Shown here in pieces: positions 30,568-40,343 of a stretch of DNA of 64,000 nt; position 1 is the stretch's first letter; each line of letters starts with the position of its first letter. A program made the translations under genes and the position numbers. The notes beneath the pieces are model-generated. The model made no database searches, was not told the origin of the DNA, and worked only from the letters and a program-made list of their open reading frames with translations. The stretch covers positions 1 through 64,000 of the forward strand of contig DASUUK010000045.1 in assembly GCA_036374135.1 (NCBI GenBank). Direction: 5' to 3'. The stretch is from Euzebyales bacterium (GTDB lineage: Bacteria > Actinomycetota > Nitriliruptoria > Euzebyales > JAHELV01).

Positions 30568-31595
30568 TATGCCACCACCTTGGCGATCGCGACGACGACG
30601 ATCTGCAGGATCGCGAGCGGGATGAGGATCAGCCACGACAGCCGCTGCAGCTGGTCTTCGCGCAGCCGCGGGAACGTCGCCCGCAGCCAGATGAACAGGA
30701 ACATGAAGGCGGCGATCTTGCCGATGGTCGTGCCGAAGCCGACCACCACCCCGAGCCAGCCGTCGGGCAGCAGGAAGCCGGGCCACGGATACCAGCCACC
30801 GAGGAACAGCACGGTGGCCAGGGCGCCGAACACAACCATGCCCGCGTACTCGCTGAGCAGGAAGAACGCGAAGCGGATGCCGGTGTACTCGGTCATGTGG
30901 CCGGCGATCAGCTCGGCGTCCGCGATCGGCATGTCGAACGGCGGACGGTTGAGCTCGGCGACCGCCGACATGAAGAACAGGGCCAGGCCGAAGAAGTGCG
31001 GCACGGCGTACGGGATGGTGATCGTGCCGAAGAGCTGGAAGTCCGCCTGCGCCTCGACGATGCCCACCAGCGACAGCGTCTCTGCCTGCAGGACCACCGC
31101 AGCAGCCGCCAGCACCATCGGCAGTTCGTAGGCGATCAGCTGCGCGGCACCCCGCAGGCCGCCCATCAGTGAGTACTTGTTCGCGCTGGACCACCCGGCC
31201 ATCAGCAGCCCGATCGTGCCGATCGATGACACTGCGAGCGCGAAGAAGATGCCGGCGTCGAGGTTCTCGGCGAACGCCCCGGGTCCGAACGGAATGACGG
31301 TCAGCACGACGATGGCCGGGATCAGCATGACGCCGGGCGCCAGTCCGAACACCCGCTTGTCGGCCGCGGCCGGCACGATGTTCTCCTTCTGGAGGAACTT
31401 GATGCCGTCGGCAACCAGCTGACCGACGCCGTGGGGCAGCGCCTCCATGGGCCCGAGCCGCGCCTGCATGTGCGCCAGCACCTTGTGCTCCATGTAGCCC
31501 ATCACCAGGGGCACGGTCAGGAAGATCACGATGACGGCGAGCACCTTGAGGATCAGCGCGAGCCAGACGTTGTCCAGCGTGAACAGGGTTTCCAT
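30567..31595 (-). CDS. nuoH: NADH-quinone oxidoreductase subunit H, operon 1
   Basis: Eight-helix subunit that helps form the quinone chamber. The 342 residues include [19 protein letters not shown] and [20 protein letters not shown]. The usual RxGPNRxGPxGxLQ segment is altered to [16 protein letters not shown], a divergence I associate with the second, EFG-less complex I of streptomycetes. ATG at 31595 lies 15 bases after nuoD. Confidence 0.95.
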   Translation of the reverse strand: METLFTLDNVWLALILKVLAVIVIFLTVPLVMGYMEHKVLAHMQARLGPMEALPHGVGQLVADGIKFLQKENIVPAAADKRVFGLAPGVMLIPAIVVLTVIPFGPGAFAENLDAGIFFALAVSSIGTIGLLMAGWSSANKYSLMGGLRGAAQLIAYELPMVLAAAAVVLQAETLSLVGIVEAQADFQLFGTITIPYAVPHFFGLALFFMSAVAELNRPPFDMPIADAELIAGHMTEYTGIRFAFFLLSEYAGMVVFGALATVLFLGGWYPWPGFLLPDGWLGVVVGFGTTIGKIAAFMFLFIWLRATFPRLREDQLQRLSWLILIPLAILQIVVVAIAKVVA

Positions 31596-31610
31596 CGAGC
31601 TCGTCCGCCC

Positions 31611-32798
31611 CTAACGGTCCACGTCGCCGACGACGAAGAACACGCTGCCCAGGATCGCGATCATGTCCGGCAGCAGCGCGTCCTCGAGCAGGTGCGGGAC
31701 CATCGAGATGTTGTTGAAGCTGGGCGTGCGCATCTTCAACCGCCACGGGTTCTTGCGCCCGTCCGACACCAGGTAGTAGCCGCCCTGGCCCAGCGGGTTC
31801 TCGGTGCGGACGTAGATGGCGCCCTCCGGCGCCTTCACGACCTTCGGCAGCTTCACGTTGACCGGACCGGATGGGATGCTGCCGAGCACCTGCTCGATGA
31901 TGTCGAGGCTCGCGTCGATGCGGTCCAGCAGCATCATGAACCGGTCGAAGCTGTCGCCGTTGGTCCCGGTCGGCACGTGCACGTCGACCTTGTCGTACAT
32001 CGCGTACGGCTCCGTGACCCGACAGTCCTCGCCGACACCGGTCGCGTGCAGCGTCGGACCCGACACGCCGTAACTCAGCGCCACCCGGGGATCGAGGACG
32101 CCGACGCCCTTGGTGCGGGCCATGAAGATCTCGTTGCCCTGCAACAGGTCGCGGTACTCCTGGTTGCGCATGCGCACGTTGCGCACCATCTGCTGGCTGG
32201 CCGCCAGGAATCCCCGCGGCAGATCCTCCTTGAGGCCGCCGACCCGGTTGTAGGTGAAGTGCAGGCGCCCGCCCGTCGCGCTCTCCATCAGGTGCTGGAT
32301 GTCCTCGCGCTCACGGAAGGCGAAGAACACGGGCGTGATCGCGCCGAGCTCCAGACCGAACGAGCCGACGAACATCAGGTGGTTGAGCACGCGGTTCCAC
32401 TCGGCCATCAGCACGCGGATCCACTGGGCGCGCTCAGGCACCTCGAGCTCCATCATGCGCTCGACGGCCATGGCCACGCCGAGCTCGTTGCAGAACGCCG
32501 ACAACCAGTCGTGGCGGTTGACCAGCGCGATGATCTGGCGGTAGTCGCGCGCCTCGGCCAGCTTCTCGAAGCCCCGGTGCATGTAGCCGATCACCGGTGT
32601 GGCCCGCGCGATGACCTCGCCGTCGAGATCGATCACCACCCGCAGCACGCCGTGGGTGGCCGGGTGCTGCGGGCCGATGTTCAGGCTCATGTCCTGCGTG
32701 GCCAGCTCGCCCTCGCCCCGGACCTCGACCAGCATCGACTCGCCGGGAGGCCCGGGCAGGACGTTCGCTCCGGGCTTGGGCAGCATCGTCTCCGTCAT
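31611..32798 (-). CDS. nuoD: NADH-quinone oxidoreductase subunit D, operon 1
   Basis: The 49-kDa-type subunit that forms the quinone-binding site with NuoB. The 395 residues show [34 protein letters not shown]-like [10 protein letters not shown] and the ending [12 protein letters not shown] at 32798 follows AGGGG; the open frame upstream crosses the 288-base nuoC-nuoD gap and is not supported. That gap holds a TACACT element, so nuoD may also be transcribed separately. Confidence 0.96.
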   Translation of the reverse strand: MTETMLPKPGANVLPGPPGESMLVEVRGEGELATQDMSLNIGPQHPATHGVLRVVIDLDGEVIARATPVIGYMHRGFEKLAEARDYRQIIALVNRHDWLSAFCNELGVAMAVERMMELEVPERAQWIRVLMAEWNRVLNHLMFVGSFGLELGAITPVFFAFREREDIQHLMESATGGRLHFTYNRVGGLKEDLPRGFLAASQQMVRNVRMRNQEYRDLLQGNEIFMARTKGVGVLDPRVALSYGVSGPTLHATGVGEDCRVTEPYAMYDKVDVHVPTGTNGDSFDRFMMLLDRIDASLDIIEQVLGSIPSGPVNVKLPKVVKAPEGAIYVRTENPLGQGGYYLVSDGRKNPWRLKMRTPSFNNISMVPHLLEDALLPDMIAILGSVFFVVGDVDR

Positions 32799-32962
32799 GC
32801 CTGCGCCCCTCTGCGGCGATCCGCCGCGTCGCTGCTGAGCACCGCGGCCCATACGGCGGCGGAACGCGACCTGCCGCTGGATGAGGTCATGTGGATGTTC
32901 CGGCTCCTGGTCCGCGGACGTCGCTGCAGTCCCGGGGCAGCTGCCTCCCGGGACGGGGGGCC

Positions 32963-32968
32963 AGTGTA
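32963..32968 (-). promoter_or_regulatory. Internal -10 element before nuoD (operon 1)
   Basis: Minus-strand TACACT in CCGCATACACTGGCC, sharing flanks with the elements before nuoA and nuoJ. It sits in the unusually long 288-base gap (32799-33086) after nuoC, where I see no gene. A start near 32957 would give nuoD a leader of about 158 bases. Confidence 0.4.
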
Positions 32969-33086
32969 TGCGGACATGCCCCGCCGAGCCCAACGGCCGC
33001 GGTCACACGGCGAGCATGATCGGGGCGCCGGACCGCGACACGCCGACGCGCACGGCGGGTGCCGCGTCGGTGCCGACGAGCAGCAC

Positions 33087-34625
33087 TCAGGCCTGCTCGT
33101 CCTCGTCGTCGACCGCGCCGGCGTCGGCCACGTCCGCGTCCTCGGCTGTGGTGCTGTCAGCATCGTCCGGGCGTGCGGTGTCCTCGTCCTCCCCCGGCAC
33201 GGGCGGCAACTGGCCGCCGACGGCGGGACGCAACGTGATCGAGTCGGGTGTCCCCGCCCCTTCGTCCGGGCGCTCGTCCTCCAGCCGCCTGATGCGGTCG
33301 TCGGCGTCGGTGCCCACAGGGCGGTCGAGATCCGGTCGGTCGGCCCAGGTCCCGGTCGCCAGCGGGTCGACCTCATCGGCGAGCGGCGTGGCACCCACGC
33401 CGTCGCCCGCGAGCGCGCGAGGCTCCTCCTCGCCCGGCCCGCGCGGCGGGAGTCCTGCGACGCCGTCATCTCCCTGGAACGCCGGCGCGACACCGGCGCC
33501 GGCGTCGGGCGCCTGACCGGCCGGTGGGGCCGACTCGGCGTCCTGCGTGTCGGACGTCATCTGCGGCGTCTCGTCGGCCGGGACATCTCCCGCCTGCGCT
33601 CCTGCTCCGGCATGACGACCCTCGGCCTCCACCCCGGGCGTACCGGAGGGAGTCGCATCGGCGCCGGTGGTCGCCATCTCCGCTTCACGTGCCTCGTCAG
33701 CGACCGGCTGGTCCTCACCGCTGACGTCACCCGGTGCACCGGCGGCGGTGTCCCCACCGACGGCGCCCGCGGCGGCGTCCTTGGCCACGGCGTCATCCGC
33801 CACGGCCGCCGCCTGCTGCGGGTCGCTGGCGATCTCGTCGTCACCGGCACCAGCGGCCAGTGCCGCCTCCTTCTCGGGGCCGACCTCGCCCGCGCCGGCT
33901 GGCTGTTCGACCTCCTCAGAGGCGGCCGGAGGCGTGTCCGCGCTCGTCCGCTCCCGGGCGCGCCTCTTGCGTGCCTCGGCGGCCTTGGCCTTCGCGCGCT
34001 CGGCCTTCTCGCGCGCCATGCGGGCCTTCTCCTCGGCGGATGGGCCGCGCGACGCCGCAGCGTCGCCGTCGTCGTCGCCGTTCTCTTCGACCTCCTTGGG
34101 CTCCTTGAGCCCCGGCCACGGCTTGACCTCCCGCGTCATCAGGAGGAACTCCTTGCGCAGCGGGAAGCCTTCGAAGTTCTCGACCGTCAGGATGCGCGGC
34201 AGCAACCCGGGATGCCCGTCGAACGTGATGCCGAACATGTCGTAGGTCTCGCGCTCGTGCCAGTTGGCCCCGCGGTAGAGGTGACTGATCGTCGGCAACG
34301 TCGGCGCGTCGCGACCGCCGTCGGCCAGCGCCCGGATCTGGATGTGATGACGATGCTGCGTCGAGTACAGGTGGATGATGACCGCGAAGCCGTCCTCACG
34401 CTCGTCGACACCGGTCAGGAAGTCGAAGAAGTCGAAGGCGAGTCGCGGGTCGTCACGACACAACTGGACGGCGATGGGTACCGCCGACGGCTCTACCGTG
34501 AGGGTCAGCTGATCATGCGCGACGAGGCGGTCGAGCACCCGCTGCTCCAGTCGGTCGCCGAGGTAGGTCGCGAGGTCATCGGGCGACATGCGGGCGGGCT
34601 CGACCGCCCCTGTGGCACTGCTCAC
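33087..34625 (-). CDS. nuoC: NADH-quinone oxidoreductase subunit C, operon 1, with ~340-residue disordered tail
   Basis: The 30-kDa-type subunit at the base of the peripheral arm. The NuoC domain fills about residues 12-173 and ends with the signature WHERETYDMFGITFDGHP and FEGFPLRKEF. The rest of the 512 residues are low complexity: first a charged Lys/Arg/Glu/Ala helix-like stretch (about 190-230), then Ala, Asp, Glu, Gly and Pro. Normal NuoC has 170-220 residues. GTG at 34625 has AAAGG six bases before it; GTG at 34676 would overlap nuoB by 38 bases. The tail has no stop or shift, so it looks genuine. Confidence 0.9.
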   Translation of the reverse strand: MSSATGAVEPARMSPDDLATYLGDRLEQRVLDRLVAHDQLTLTVEPSAVPIAVQLCRDDPRLAFDFFDFLTGVDEREDGFAVIIHLYSTQHRHHIQIRALADGGRDAPTLPTISHLYRGANWHERETYDMFGITFDGHPGLLPRILTVENFEGFPLRKEFLLMTREVKPWPGLKEPKEVEENGDDDGDAAASRGPSAEEKARMAREKAERAKAKAAEARKRRARERTSADTPPAASEEVEQPAGAGEVGPEKEAALAAGAGDDEIASDPQQAAAVADDAVAKDAAAGAVGGDTAAGAPGDVSGEDQPVADEAREAEMATTGADATPSGTPGVEAEGRHAGAGAQAGDVPADETPQMTSDTQDAESAPPAGQAPDAGAGVAPAFQGDDGVAGLPPRGPGEEEPRALAGDGVGATPLADEVDPLATGTWADRPDLDRPVGTDADDRIRRLEDERPDEGAGTPDSITLRPAVGGQLPPVPGEDEDTARPDDADSTTAEDADVADAGAVDDEDEQA

Positions 34626-34638
34626 AGCCGGCCTTTCG

Positions 34639-35187
34639 TCACATCGGGTCGTCGGCGGGGTGGCGGGTCGGGTCACCGCCGCCCACGACGATCGGCCGGC
34701 GGGCCTCTCGCGCGGCGTACCGCTCCTTGAGCGACTCGCCCTGGATCATCTCCTGCAGCTTCACGATGCCCTCGAGCAGCGCCTCCGGGCGCGGCGGACA
34801 GCCCGGAACGTACACGTCGACCGGCACGATCTGGTCGACGCCCTTGGTCACCGAGTAGCTGTCCCAGTAGGGCCCACCGCAGTTCGAGCACGACCCGAAC
34901 GAGATCACGTACTTGGGGTCGGGCATCTGGTCGTAAAGCCGCTTGATCGCCGGTGCCATCTTGTCGGTCAGCGTGCCGGCCACGACCATGAGATCCGCCT
35001 GGCGTGGACCGTGGGCGAACGGGATGACACCCAGCCTGATGAAGTCGTGGCGCGCGGCCGATGTGGCGATGAACTCGATCGCGCAGCACGCGAGCCCGAA
35101 GTTCATGACCCACAGGCTGTACCGGCGTCCCCAGTTGAGAACGAACTTCAGGGGCTGGGGTGTCTCGACCTGGTCGATCAGACCCAC
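34639..35187 (-). CDS. nuoB: NADH-quinone oxidoreductase subunit B, operon 1
   Basis: Carries the terminal [4Fe-4S] cluster N2 next to the quinone. The 182 residues keep the paired Cys34-Cys35 (GLACCAIEF), Cys100 and Cys130 (VPGCPPRPE). The third ligand region reads [14 protein letters not shown] with an additional Cys103, unlike [10 protein letters not shown] in the operon 2 copy. GTG at 35187 overlaps the end of nuoA and has AGGG nine bases before it; GTG 35208 is also possible. Confidence 0.93.
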   Translation of the reverse strand: MGLIDQVETPQPLKFVLNWGRRYSLWVMNFGLACCAIEFIATSAARHDFIRLGVIPFAHGPRQADLMVVAGTLTDKMAPAIKRLYDQMPDPKYVISFGSCSNCGGPYWDSYSVTKGVDQIVPVDVYVPGCPPRPEALLEGIVKLQEMIQGESLKERYAAREARRPIVVGGGDPTRHPADDPM

Positions 35188-35573
35188 TTGAGCACGCCCT
35201 TCTTCCACTCGTAGGGCAGCGTGATGGTGACGAAGAACAGGAACACCAGCATCACGCCGAGCATGAACACCGCCTCGGGGTTGCCCTCACGTCCGAGCAC
35301 CGTCGCCCACGGGAAGACGAACAGCGTCTCGACGTCGAACACCACGAACATGAACGCGAACATGTAGTACCTGATGTGCGACTGTGACCAGCCCTGACCC
35401 ACGGGGTCGATGCCGCATTCGTACGTGTTCAGCTTGTACCCGTACTTGCGGTCCGGACTGACCAGGCGGTTGATCAGGAAGGCGGCAGCGACCAGGATCA
35501 CGCCGGCGGCGGCCAGGGCGAGGACCGTGCCGTACTGCTGGAAGTAGATCGCGTCGTCGATGGCGGGTTGCAT
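35178..35573 (-). CDS. nuoA: NADH-quinone oxidoreductase subunit A, operon 1
   Basis: Three-helix subunit near the quinone chamber, 131 residues, with the conserved [14 protein letters not shown] loop and [15 protein letters not shown] helix. ATG at 35573 has AGGAG three bases before it. It is the first gene of the EFG-less operon, divergent from the ABC permease gene across 154 bases. Confidence 0.95.
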   Translation of the reverse strand: MQPAIDDAIYFQQYGTVLALAAAGVILVAAAFLINRLVSPDRKYGYKLNTYECGIDPVGQGWSQSHIRYYMFAFMFVVFDVETLFVFPWATVLGREGNPEAVFMLGVMLVFLFFVTITLPYEWKKGVLKWV

Positions 35574-35632
35574 CGGCTCCTCGTGGGATACGGACGTAAC
35601 GGCGCTCGACCGGGTGCACCGGTCGGGCGGCC

Positions 35633-35638
35633 AGTGTA
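35633..35638 (-). promoter_or_regulatory. -10 element for nuo operon 1
   Basis: Minus-strand TACACT within TGCCGCGTACACTGGCC, about 60 bases before nuoA. TTGGCC lies 19 bases upstream as a poor -35. The same string recurs before nuoD and nuoJ. No Rex site is seen here, in contrast to operon 2. Confidence 0.45.
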
Positions 35639-35727
35639 CGCGGCACACCGCGTCGGCGGCCAACGGCGGACACCAGGGCCCTGCGCTACCTTGCCAGCAG
35701 CCCGCTGGATCAACTCGGAGGATGCGC

Positions 35728-37359
35728 GTGGAAGCACGGCTGCAGCCGTGGATGATCCGGACCCTCGCCTTCGTGCGGAAGGACGTCGTCGAGATCATCC
35801 GCCAGCCGCAGCTGCTGCTCGGCGTGATCCTCGGACCGTTCATCCTGCTGCTCGTGTTCGGCGCCAGCCTCGGCGACCTGGCGCCGGAGCTCGAGACGGT
35901 GGTCGTCGTCCAGCGGGACAGCGCCCTGTTCAACCTGTTCCAGCAGTTCCGGTTCAACGAATCCGGCCGGTTCGAGATCTCGGAGGTCACCCCGGCGAGG
36001 GACGACGCGCTCGAGCGTCTGCGCGACGGACAGATCGACATCGTCCTGGCGCTGCCCAACGAGCCGCAGCAGACCATCCGTCGCGGCGAACCGGCGGAGG
36101 CGATCCTGTACCACAACTTCATCGACCCCCTGGAGGCGCGGGCGATCGGCACCGCGACGCAACTGTCGGTCGGTGAGCTCAACGAGAGCTTCGTCGCGGC
36201 GCTGCTCCGCGACGCGCAGCGCGACGCGGTCGAGGGCCGGGACCGCCTCGAACGCACGCTGGCCGCGGTCCGACTGCTCCGCACCTCGCTGGAGGAAGGC
36301 GACATCGCACGCGCCCGCCGGGCCGTTCCCCAGGTACGGCGCAACCTCGCTGCCGCTCGACTGCTGCTCGGCCCGGTCACGGCTGCGGCGGCCAGCGGCG
36401 CGGGGGACCCTGCCAGCACACCGCTGAACGAGCTCGACCGCACCCTGGTCACGCTGGACCGCATCACGGCGGTCGCCGATCCCGCCACCACCGACACGGC
36501 GCGCCTGGCCGAGATCGAACAGGACCTGGAACAGGCGCAGCAGGAGATCGACGCCTTCACCAGCCTGTCGCCGGAGGTCGCGATCAGCCCGTTGACGAGC
36601 CGGGTCGAGCGCGTACAGGGCGGCGCGATCGGCCTGCCGGACTTCTACGCCCCGGCGGTGCTCGTGCTGCTGGGACAGCACCTGCTCATCACCACGGTCT
36701 CCCTCGCGACCGTGCAGGAGGAGCAGTACGGCACGATCGAACTGTTCGCCGTCGCACCGCTCACACCCCTGGAACGCCTGCTCGGACGGTACGGGGGCGC
36801 ATTGGTCCTGGCCATGCCGACCATGACCCTGATGGTGGCGCTGCTGGTGGGTGGCCTGGGCGTACCGATGCTCGGATCGTGGGCGTTGCTGACGGCGGTG
36901 GTCGTGGCGCTGCTGCTGACCTCGACCGGCATCGGATTCCTGATCGCCGAGCTGTCATCGTCGACCACGCAGGCCGTGCAGATGGCAATGGGCGTCCTGC
37001 TGGCGAGCGTGTTCTTCAGTGGCTTCGTGCTCAGCACACAGTTCTTCGTCGGAGTCGGGAAGCTGGTCGGCCTGCTGCTGCCCGCGACGTATGCGATCCA
37101 GGCGCTGCGCGACATCATGCTGCGTGGGGAGATCGTGCGGACGGCGCCGTACATCGTGCTGCCCGCTGCCGCCACCGTCCTGTTCATCATCAACTGGGCG
37201 CTCCTGCGTCGCGAGGCCGGTCAGCCCGCGCTGCCGGCGCTGGTGACCGGCGTCGGCGAGGGGACGATCAGTGTGGTCCGGACGTCCGGCCGGACCATCG
37301 AACGCGCTCTCGGCTGGGGGCGTCGCGGCAGCGGCCGGCGCGAGCACGACGAGGAATAG
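35728..37359 (+). CDS. ABC-2 type transporter permease with large extracytoplasmic domain
   Basis: The 543 residues have one helix near 24-46, a soluble region of about 260 residues including a helical coiled-coil-like stretch (RLAEIEQDLEQAQQEIDAF), then six helices. The C-terminal part carries typical ABC-2 features (EEQYGTIELFAVAPLTPLERL, SSTTQAVQMAMGVLLASVFF). This layout is that of multidrug or lipid exporters, but no ATP-binding gene lies beside it, so the partner and substrate are unknown. GTG at 35728 has GGAGG six bases before it; the ATG two codons earlier is too close to it. Confidence 0.8.
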   Translation: MEARLQPWMIRTLAFVRKDVVEIIRQPQLLLGVILGPFILLLVFGASLGDLAPELETVVVVQRDSALFNLFQQFRFNESGRFEISEVTPARDDALERLRDGQIDIVLALPNEPQQTIRRGEPAEAILYHNFIDPLEARAIGTATQLSVGELNESFVAALLRDAQRDAVEGRDRLERTLAAVRLLRTSLEEGDIARARRAVPQVRRNLAAARLLLGPVTAAAASGAGDPASTPLNELDRTLVTLDRITAVADPATTDTARLAEIEQDLEQAQQEIDAFTSLSPEVAISPLTSRVERVQGGAIGLPDFYAPAVLVLLGQHLLITTVSLATVQEEQYGTIELFAVAPLTPLERLLGRYGGALVLAMPTMTLMVALLVGGLGVPMLGSWALLTAVVVALLLTSTGIGFLIAELSSSTTQAVQMAMGVLLASVFFSGFVLSTQFFVGVGKLVGLLLPATYAIQALRDIMLRGEIVRTAPYIVLPAAATVLFIINWALLRREAGQPALPALVTGVGEGTISVVRTSGRTIERALGWGRRGSGRREHDEE

Positions 37360-37384
37360 CGCCCGACATCATCGGGACGGGCGC
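37359..37384 (+). terminator. Hairpin between convergent ABC permease and sulfatase-fold genes
   Basis: A 7-bp stem (GCGCCCG 37359-37365 with CGGGCGC 37378-37384) overlaps the last base of the permease stop codon. No T-run follows; it is a plausible shared terminator. Confidence 0.35.
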
Positions 37385-37491
37385 CGGAGACGTGGCGGCC
37401 GCATGGCGCCAACCCCGTGGACGCGCACCCGCCACCAGCGGGGCGCGCCCGCGCGTCCGGCACACCCGCGGGTCAGCGCGGCTTCCGTGGC

Positions 37492-39300
37492 CTACCCGCG
37501 TTCACCGAGCCGGGCGATGACGGCGCCCGGGTCGTGAACGGGCAGCGGGCCACCGGCGTCACGTTCGATCCGTTGCACCAGGCGGCGGACGATGTCGGGG
37601 TGTGCGGCAGCGACGTCGCGCGCGAAGCCCTCGGCGCGCAGGTCGTACAGCCGGCGACGTGTGCCGTCACTGTTGGTGGTCAATGCCCACAGGTTGGTCC
37701 GGATCTGCGCGTGCTGCGCGTAGCCCATCGTCAACTGACGTCTCCGGCGGACGCGGTTCGGCCTCCCCTCGAGCACCGGCGTCAGATCCAGGCCCGGCAG
37801 CGCCATCGGCGGCGCGATGCCGAGCGCCGACAACACCGTCGGAACCAGATCGTGCGTTGACACGATCCGATCGTCGCGACGTCCGGCGCGTCGCTCGGGG
37901 TGCCGGATCAGCAGCGGGATGTCGGTGATCTCGGGCCACAACGAATCGTCGACCGGCTTGCCGATCAGGCCGTGCTCTCCCAGCAGCACACCGTGGTCTG
38001 ACAGGAACACGACCAGAGTGTTGTCCAGCAGGCCGCGGCGATCGAGGTCGTCGAGGAACTTGCCGAGCCAGGCATCGGCCATGGTCACCTCGGCACGGTA
38101 GAGCACGCGGACGCGGTCGAGCGCCGCCTCCGTCATGACCGAGCTGGGCCCGTAGCTGACCTTTGTCGGCTCCTCGCCATCGAATGTGGCGTCGCCGTAA
38201 CGGGTCACGTACGACGTCGGCGGATCCCAGGGCTCGTGGGGATCGTACGAGTCGACGACCATGAGGAACGGCTGCAGCCGTGCGGCCGAGGCCAGCACCT
38301 CCGCCGCAGCGCGGAATACCTTGGGGGCCTGATGGTCCTGCTCACGGTTGCGGAACTCGGCGGCGGCGCCGCCACGGAACATGCCGTTGTACTGGCCGCG
38401 GATCAGATCCCAGTGCTGGAACCCGCGATGGAAGTTCATCGACGGGTGGAACAGGTGCGGGACGTCGGTGATGAACGACGTGTAGTAGCCGGCGCTCTCC
38501 AGGATCTCGGCGAGCGTGACCTGGTCCTCGGGGATGCGCTGCCATCCCGGCATCCGCACGCGCCCGCCCTTCTGCGGCCACCAGTCACGCGTGGGGTACG
38601 TGCGCTGACCGGTGTGCACGCAGCGACGGACCTGCACCGTCGGCATCGCCTCGGGACGGGCCTGGGTGAACCGCGTGCTGGTGCGCGCGAACTCGTCGAG
38701 AGCGGGCGTCTCGACGTCGCGGGCACCGTACGCGCCGACGTGATCCTGTCGCAGCGAGTCGAGGATCACGATCACGACGTTCATGCCGTTGCCGGCGCCC
38801 GGCGCGGGCAGCGTGACCGGTGGCACCGCCATGAACTGGGGGTTCATCGCCGGTGCCAGCCCGCGCGGCGCGACGGCCTGCGGTGTGGGCGTCGGCGCGG
38901 CCGCCGACGCGGGCGCGGACGGTGACGGCGTGGCACTGGGCGTCGGTGGCGCCGCGGATGCGTCTGTAACGGGTGCCACGTCGCCGGTGCACGCCGCGAG
39001 GCCGGCAGCGGCCGCGACGACTCCCGCACGCCGCAGCACGAGACGTCGACTTACGCGTCCGGGTGCGTCGGCGTCGGAACCCTCGTCGGCAGGTACATCG
39101 CCGGCGCCGTCCACGGCCCCCGCACGTCGGGCATCCAACGCGCGCACAACCGGTTCGTCCGCCGTCACCGAGCCGGCGTCCCGATCGCCATCAGCGGGAT
39201 CGTCGCCGTCCGCGGCCGGGGCGAGATCCGGCTCTCCCGGGCCAGGCTCGACGCTGTGATCGCCGCGGGCGCCACCGCCGGGGCGCGGCCGGTCCCCCAC
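37492..39300 (-). CDS. Alkaline-phosphatase-superfamily (sulfatase-fold) lipoprotein with Thr at the nucleophile site
   Basis: The fold is clear from NVVIVILDSLRQDHVGAYG (metal Asp), VVDSYDPHEPWDPP and VFLSDHGVLLGEHG. At the nucleophile, sulfatases have CxPxR or SxPxR before the LLTG helix; here alignment gives TVQVR, so Thr replaces the Cys or Ser that becomes formylglycine. Thr nucleophiles occur in LtaS-type phosphoglycerol and phosphoethanolamine transferases. An N-terminal SRRLVLRRAG followed by GLAAC suggests a Tat lipoprotein signal, preceded by about 80 acidic residues, so the true start may lie downstream of GTG 39300. Substrate unknown. Confidence 0.72.
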   Translation of the reverse strand: MGDRPRPGGGARGDHSVEPGPGEPDLAPAADGDDPADGDRDAGSVTADEPVVRALDARRAGAVDGAGDVPADEGSDADAPGRVSRRLVLRRAGVVAAAAGLAACTGDVAPVTDASAAPPTPSATPSPSAPASAAAPTPTPQAVAPRGLAPAMNPQFMAVPPVTLPAPGAGNGMNVVIVILDSLRQDHVGAYGARDVETPALDEFARTSTRFTQARPEAMPTVQVRRCVHTGQRTYPTRDWWPQKGGRVRMPGWQRIPEDQVTLAEILESAGYYTSFITDVPHLFHPSMNFHRGFQHWDLIRGQYNGMFRGGAAAEFRNREQDHQAPKVFRAAAEVLASAARLQPFLMVVDSYDPHEPWDPPTSYVTRYGDATFDGEEPTKVSYGPSSVMTEAALDRVRVLYRAEVTMADAWLGKFLDDLDRRGLLDNTLVVFLSDHGVLLGEHGLIGKPVDDSLWPEITDIPLLIRHPERRAGRRDDRIVSTHDLVPTVLSALGIAPPMALPGLDLTPVLEGRPNRVRRRRQLTMGYAQHAQIRTNLWALTTNSDGTRRRLYDLRAEGFARDVAAAHPDIVRRLVQRIERDAGGPLPVHDPGAVIARLGERG

Positions 39301-39302
39301 CG

Positions 39303-40343
39303 TCAGCCCGCGCGGTCCGCTGCGTACTCGGTCAGGAACGCCAGTCCGTCGAGTGCCGCCGGGTATGCCAGCAACGGCGCCAGCGCGTCCAGGTGCGACT
39401 GCGCCATCGCCGCTTCCACGCGGGCCGCGTCGCGGGCCAGGTCGAGCGCCACATGGCGCGACAGCAGATCGAGTGCCCGCGCGACGTCCGCCTCCGCCGG
39501 TTGCTGCAGCAGTCGGGCGAGCTCCGAATCGGGTCCGTCGGCCTCGAGCGCGAGCAGGACCGGGAGCGTCAGGACACCGTCACGCAGATCCGTCCCGGGC
39601 TCCTTACCCGACTCGGTCGCCTCACCGATCAGGTCGAGCAGATCGTCCGCCAGCTGGAAGCTCATACCCAGGTGCCAGCCGAAACGCGTGAAGCCCTCGA
39701 CCACCTCGGGCCTCTTGTCACTGAGCAGTGCACCGAGGCGGCATGACGAGGCGATCAGCGACGCCGTCTTCTCGCCGATGGTCGCCAGGTGGTGCTCCCG
39801 CGTCGGTTCGACGGTGGCGATCCCGTGATCGGCGGCCGACGCGGTGCCCTGCACCTCCCGGATCTGACCCTGGCACAGCGCCGCGATGGTCTGCGACATG
39901 ATCCGGGTGACCTCGACCCCCAGGGCGGCCGACAGCTCCGACGCCCGGGCGAGGAGGAAGTCGCCGGTCAGCACCGACACGGTCGCCGACCACCGACGGT
40001 GGGCGGGTGGCTGGCCGCGCCGGAGCGGCGGATCATCCATGACGTCGTCGTGGTACAGCGTCGACACGTGGACGAGTTCGACGATCGCGCCGGCGTCGAC
40101 CAGCGCGTCGTCGGTCACCGACGCACCACCGGCCAGCCCGCAGAGCAGCACGAGCATCGGACGGAACCGCTTGCCCCCTGCATCGAGGAGGTAGCGCGAC
40201 GCCGTCTCGAGGAACGGCAGCCGGTCGACGGTCACCAACGCGTCGAGACGCTCCTCGACGGCGAGCATGCCGGGGCGCAGATCGATGCCCCGCTCCGCAC
40301 CACGTGCGGCGAGATCATCGATGACGTCAGCGGATAGCGACAC
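39303..40343 (-). CDS. Polyprenyl diphosphate synthase (menaquinone side chain)
   Basis: Builds a long prenyl diphosphate from IPP units. The 346 residues carry GGKRFRPML, the first Asp-rich motif DDVMD (99-103) with downstream RRG, and the second motif DDLLD (233-237). The GTG start directly follows the nuoN stop of operon 2, so it is probably read with that operon. Neighbouring men genes and the grcC1-htpX order in M. tuberculosis point to the menaquinone tail as product; chain length cannot be read safely. Confidence 0.9.
   Translation of the reverse strand: MSLSADVIDDLAARGAERGIDLRPGMLAVEERLDALVTVDRLPFLETASRYLLDAGGKRFRPMLVLLCGLAGGASVTDDALVDAGAIVELVHVSTLYHDDVMDDPPLRRGQPPAHRRWSATVSVLTGDFLLARASELSAALGVEVTRIMSQTIAALCQGQIREVQGTASAADHGIATVEPTREHHLATIGEKTASLIASSCRLGALLSDKRPEVVEGFTRFGWHLGMSFQLADDLLDLIGEATESGKEPGTDLRDGVLTLPVLLALEADGPDSELARLLQQPAEADVARALDLLSRHVALDLARDAARVEAAMAQSHLDALAPLLAYPAALDGLAFLTEYAADRAG

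Noticed and set aside
31431-34730. Long plus-strand open frame opposite nuoC-nuoD
   Set aside because: Mirror of real minus-strand nuo genes; composition is that of an antisense frame and it crosses several real gene borders.
35574-35727. Rex operator before nuo operon 1
   Set aside because: No TGTGAA-N4-TTCACA or close variant is present in this gap.
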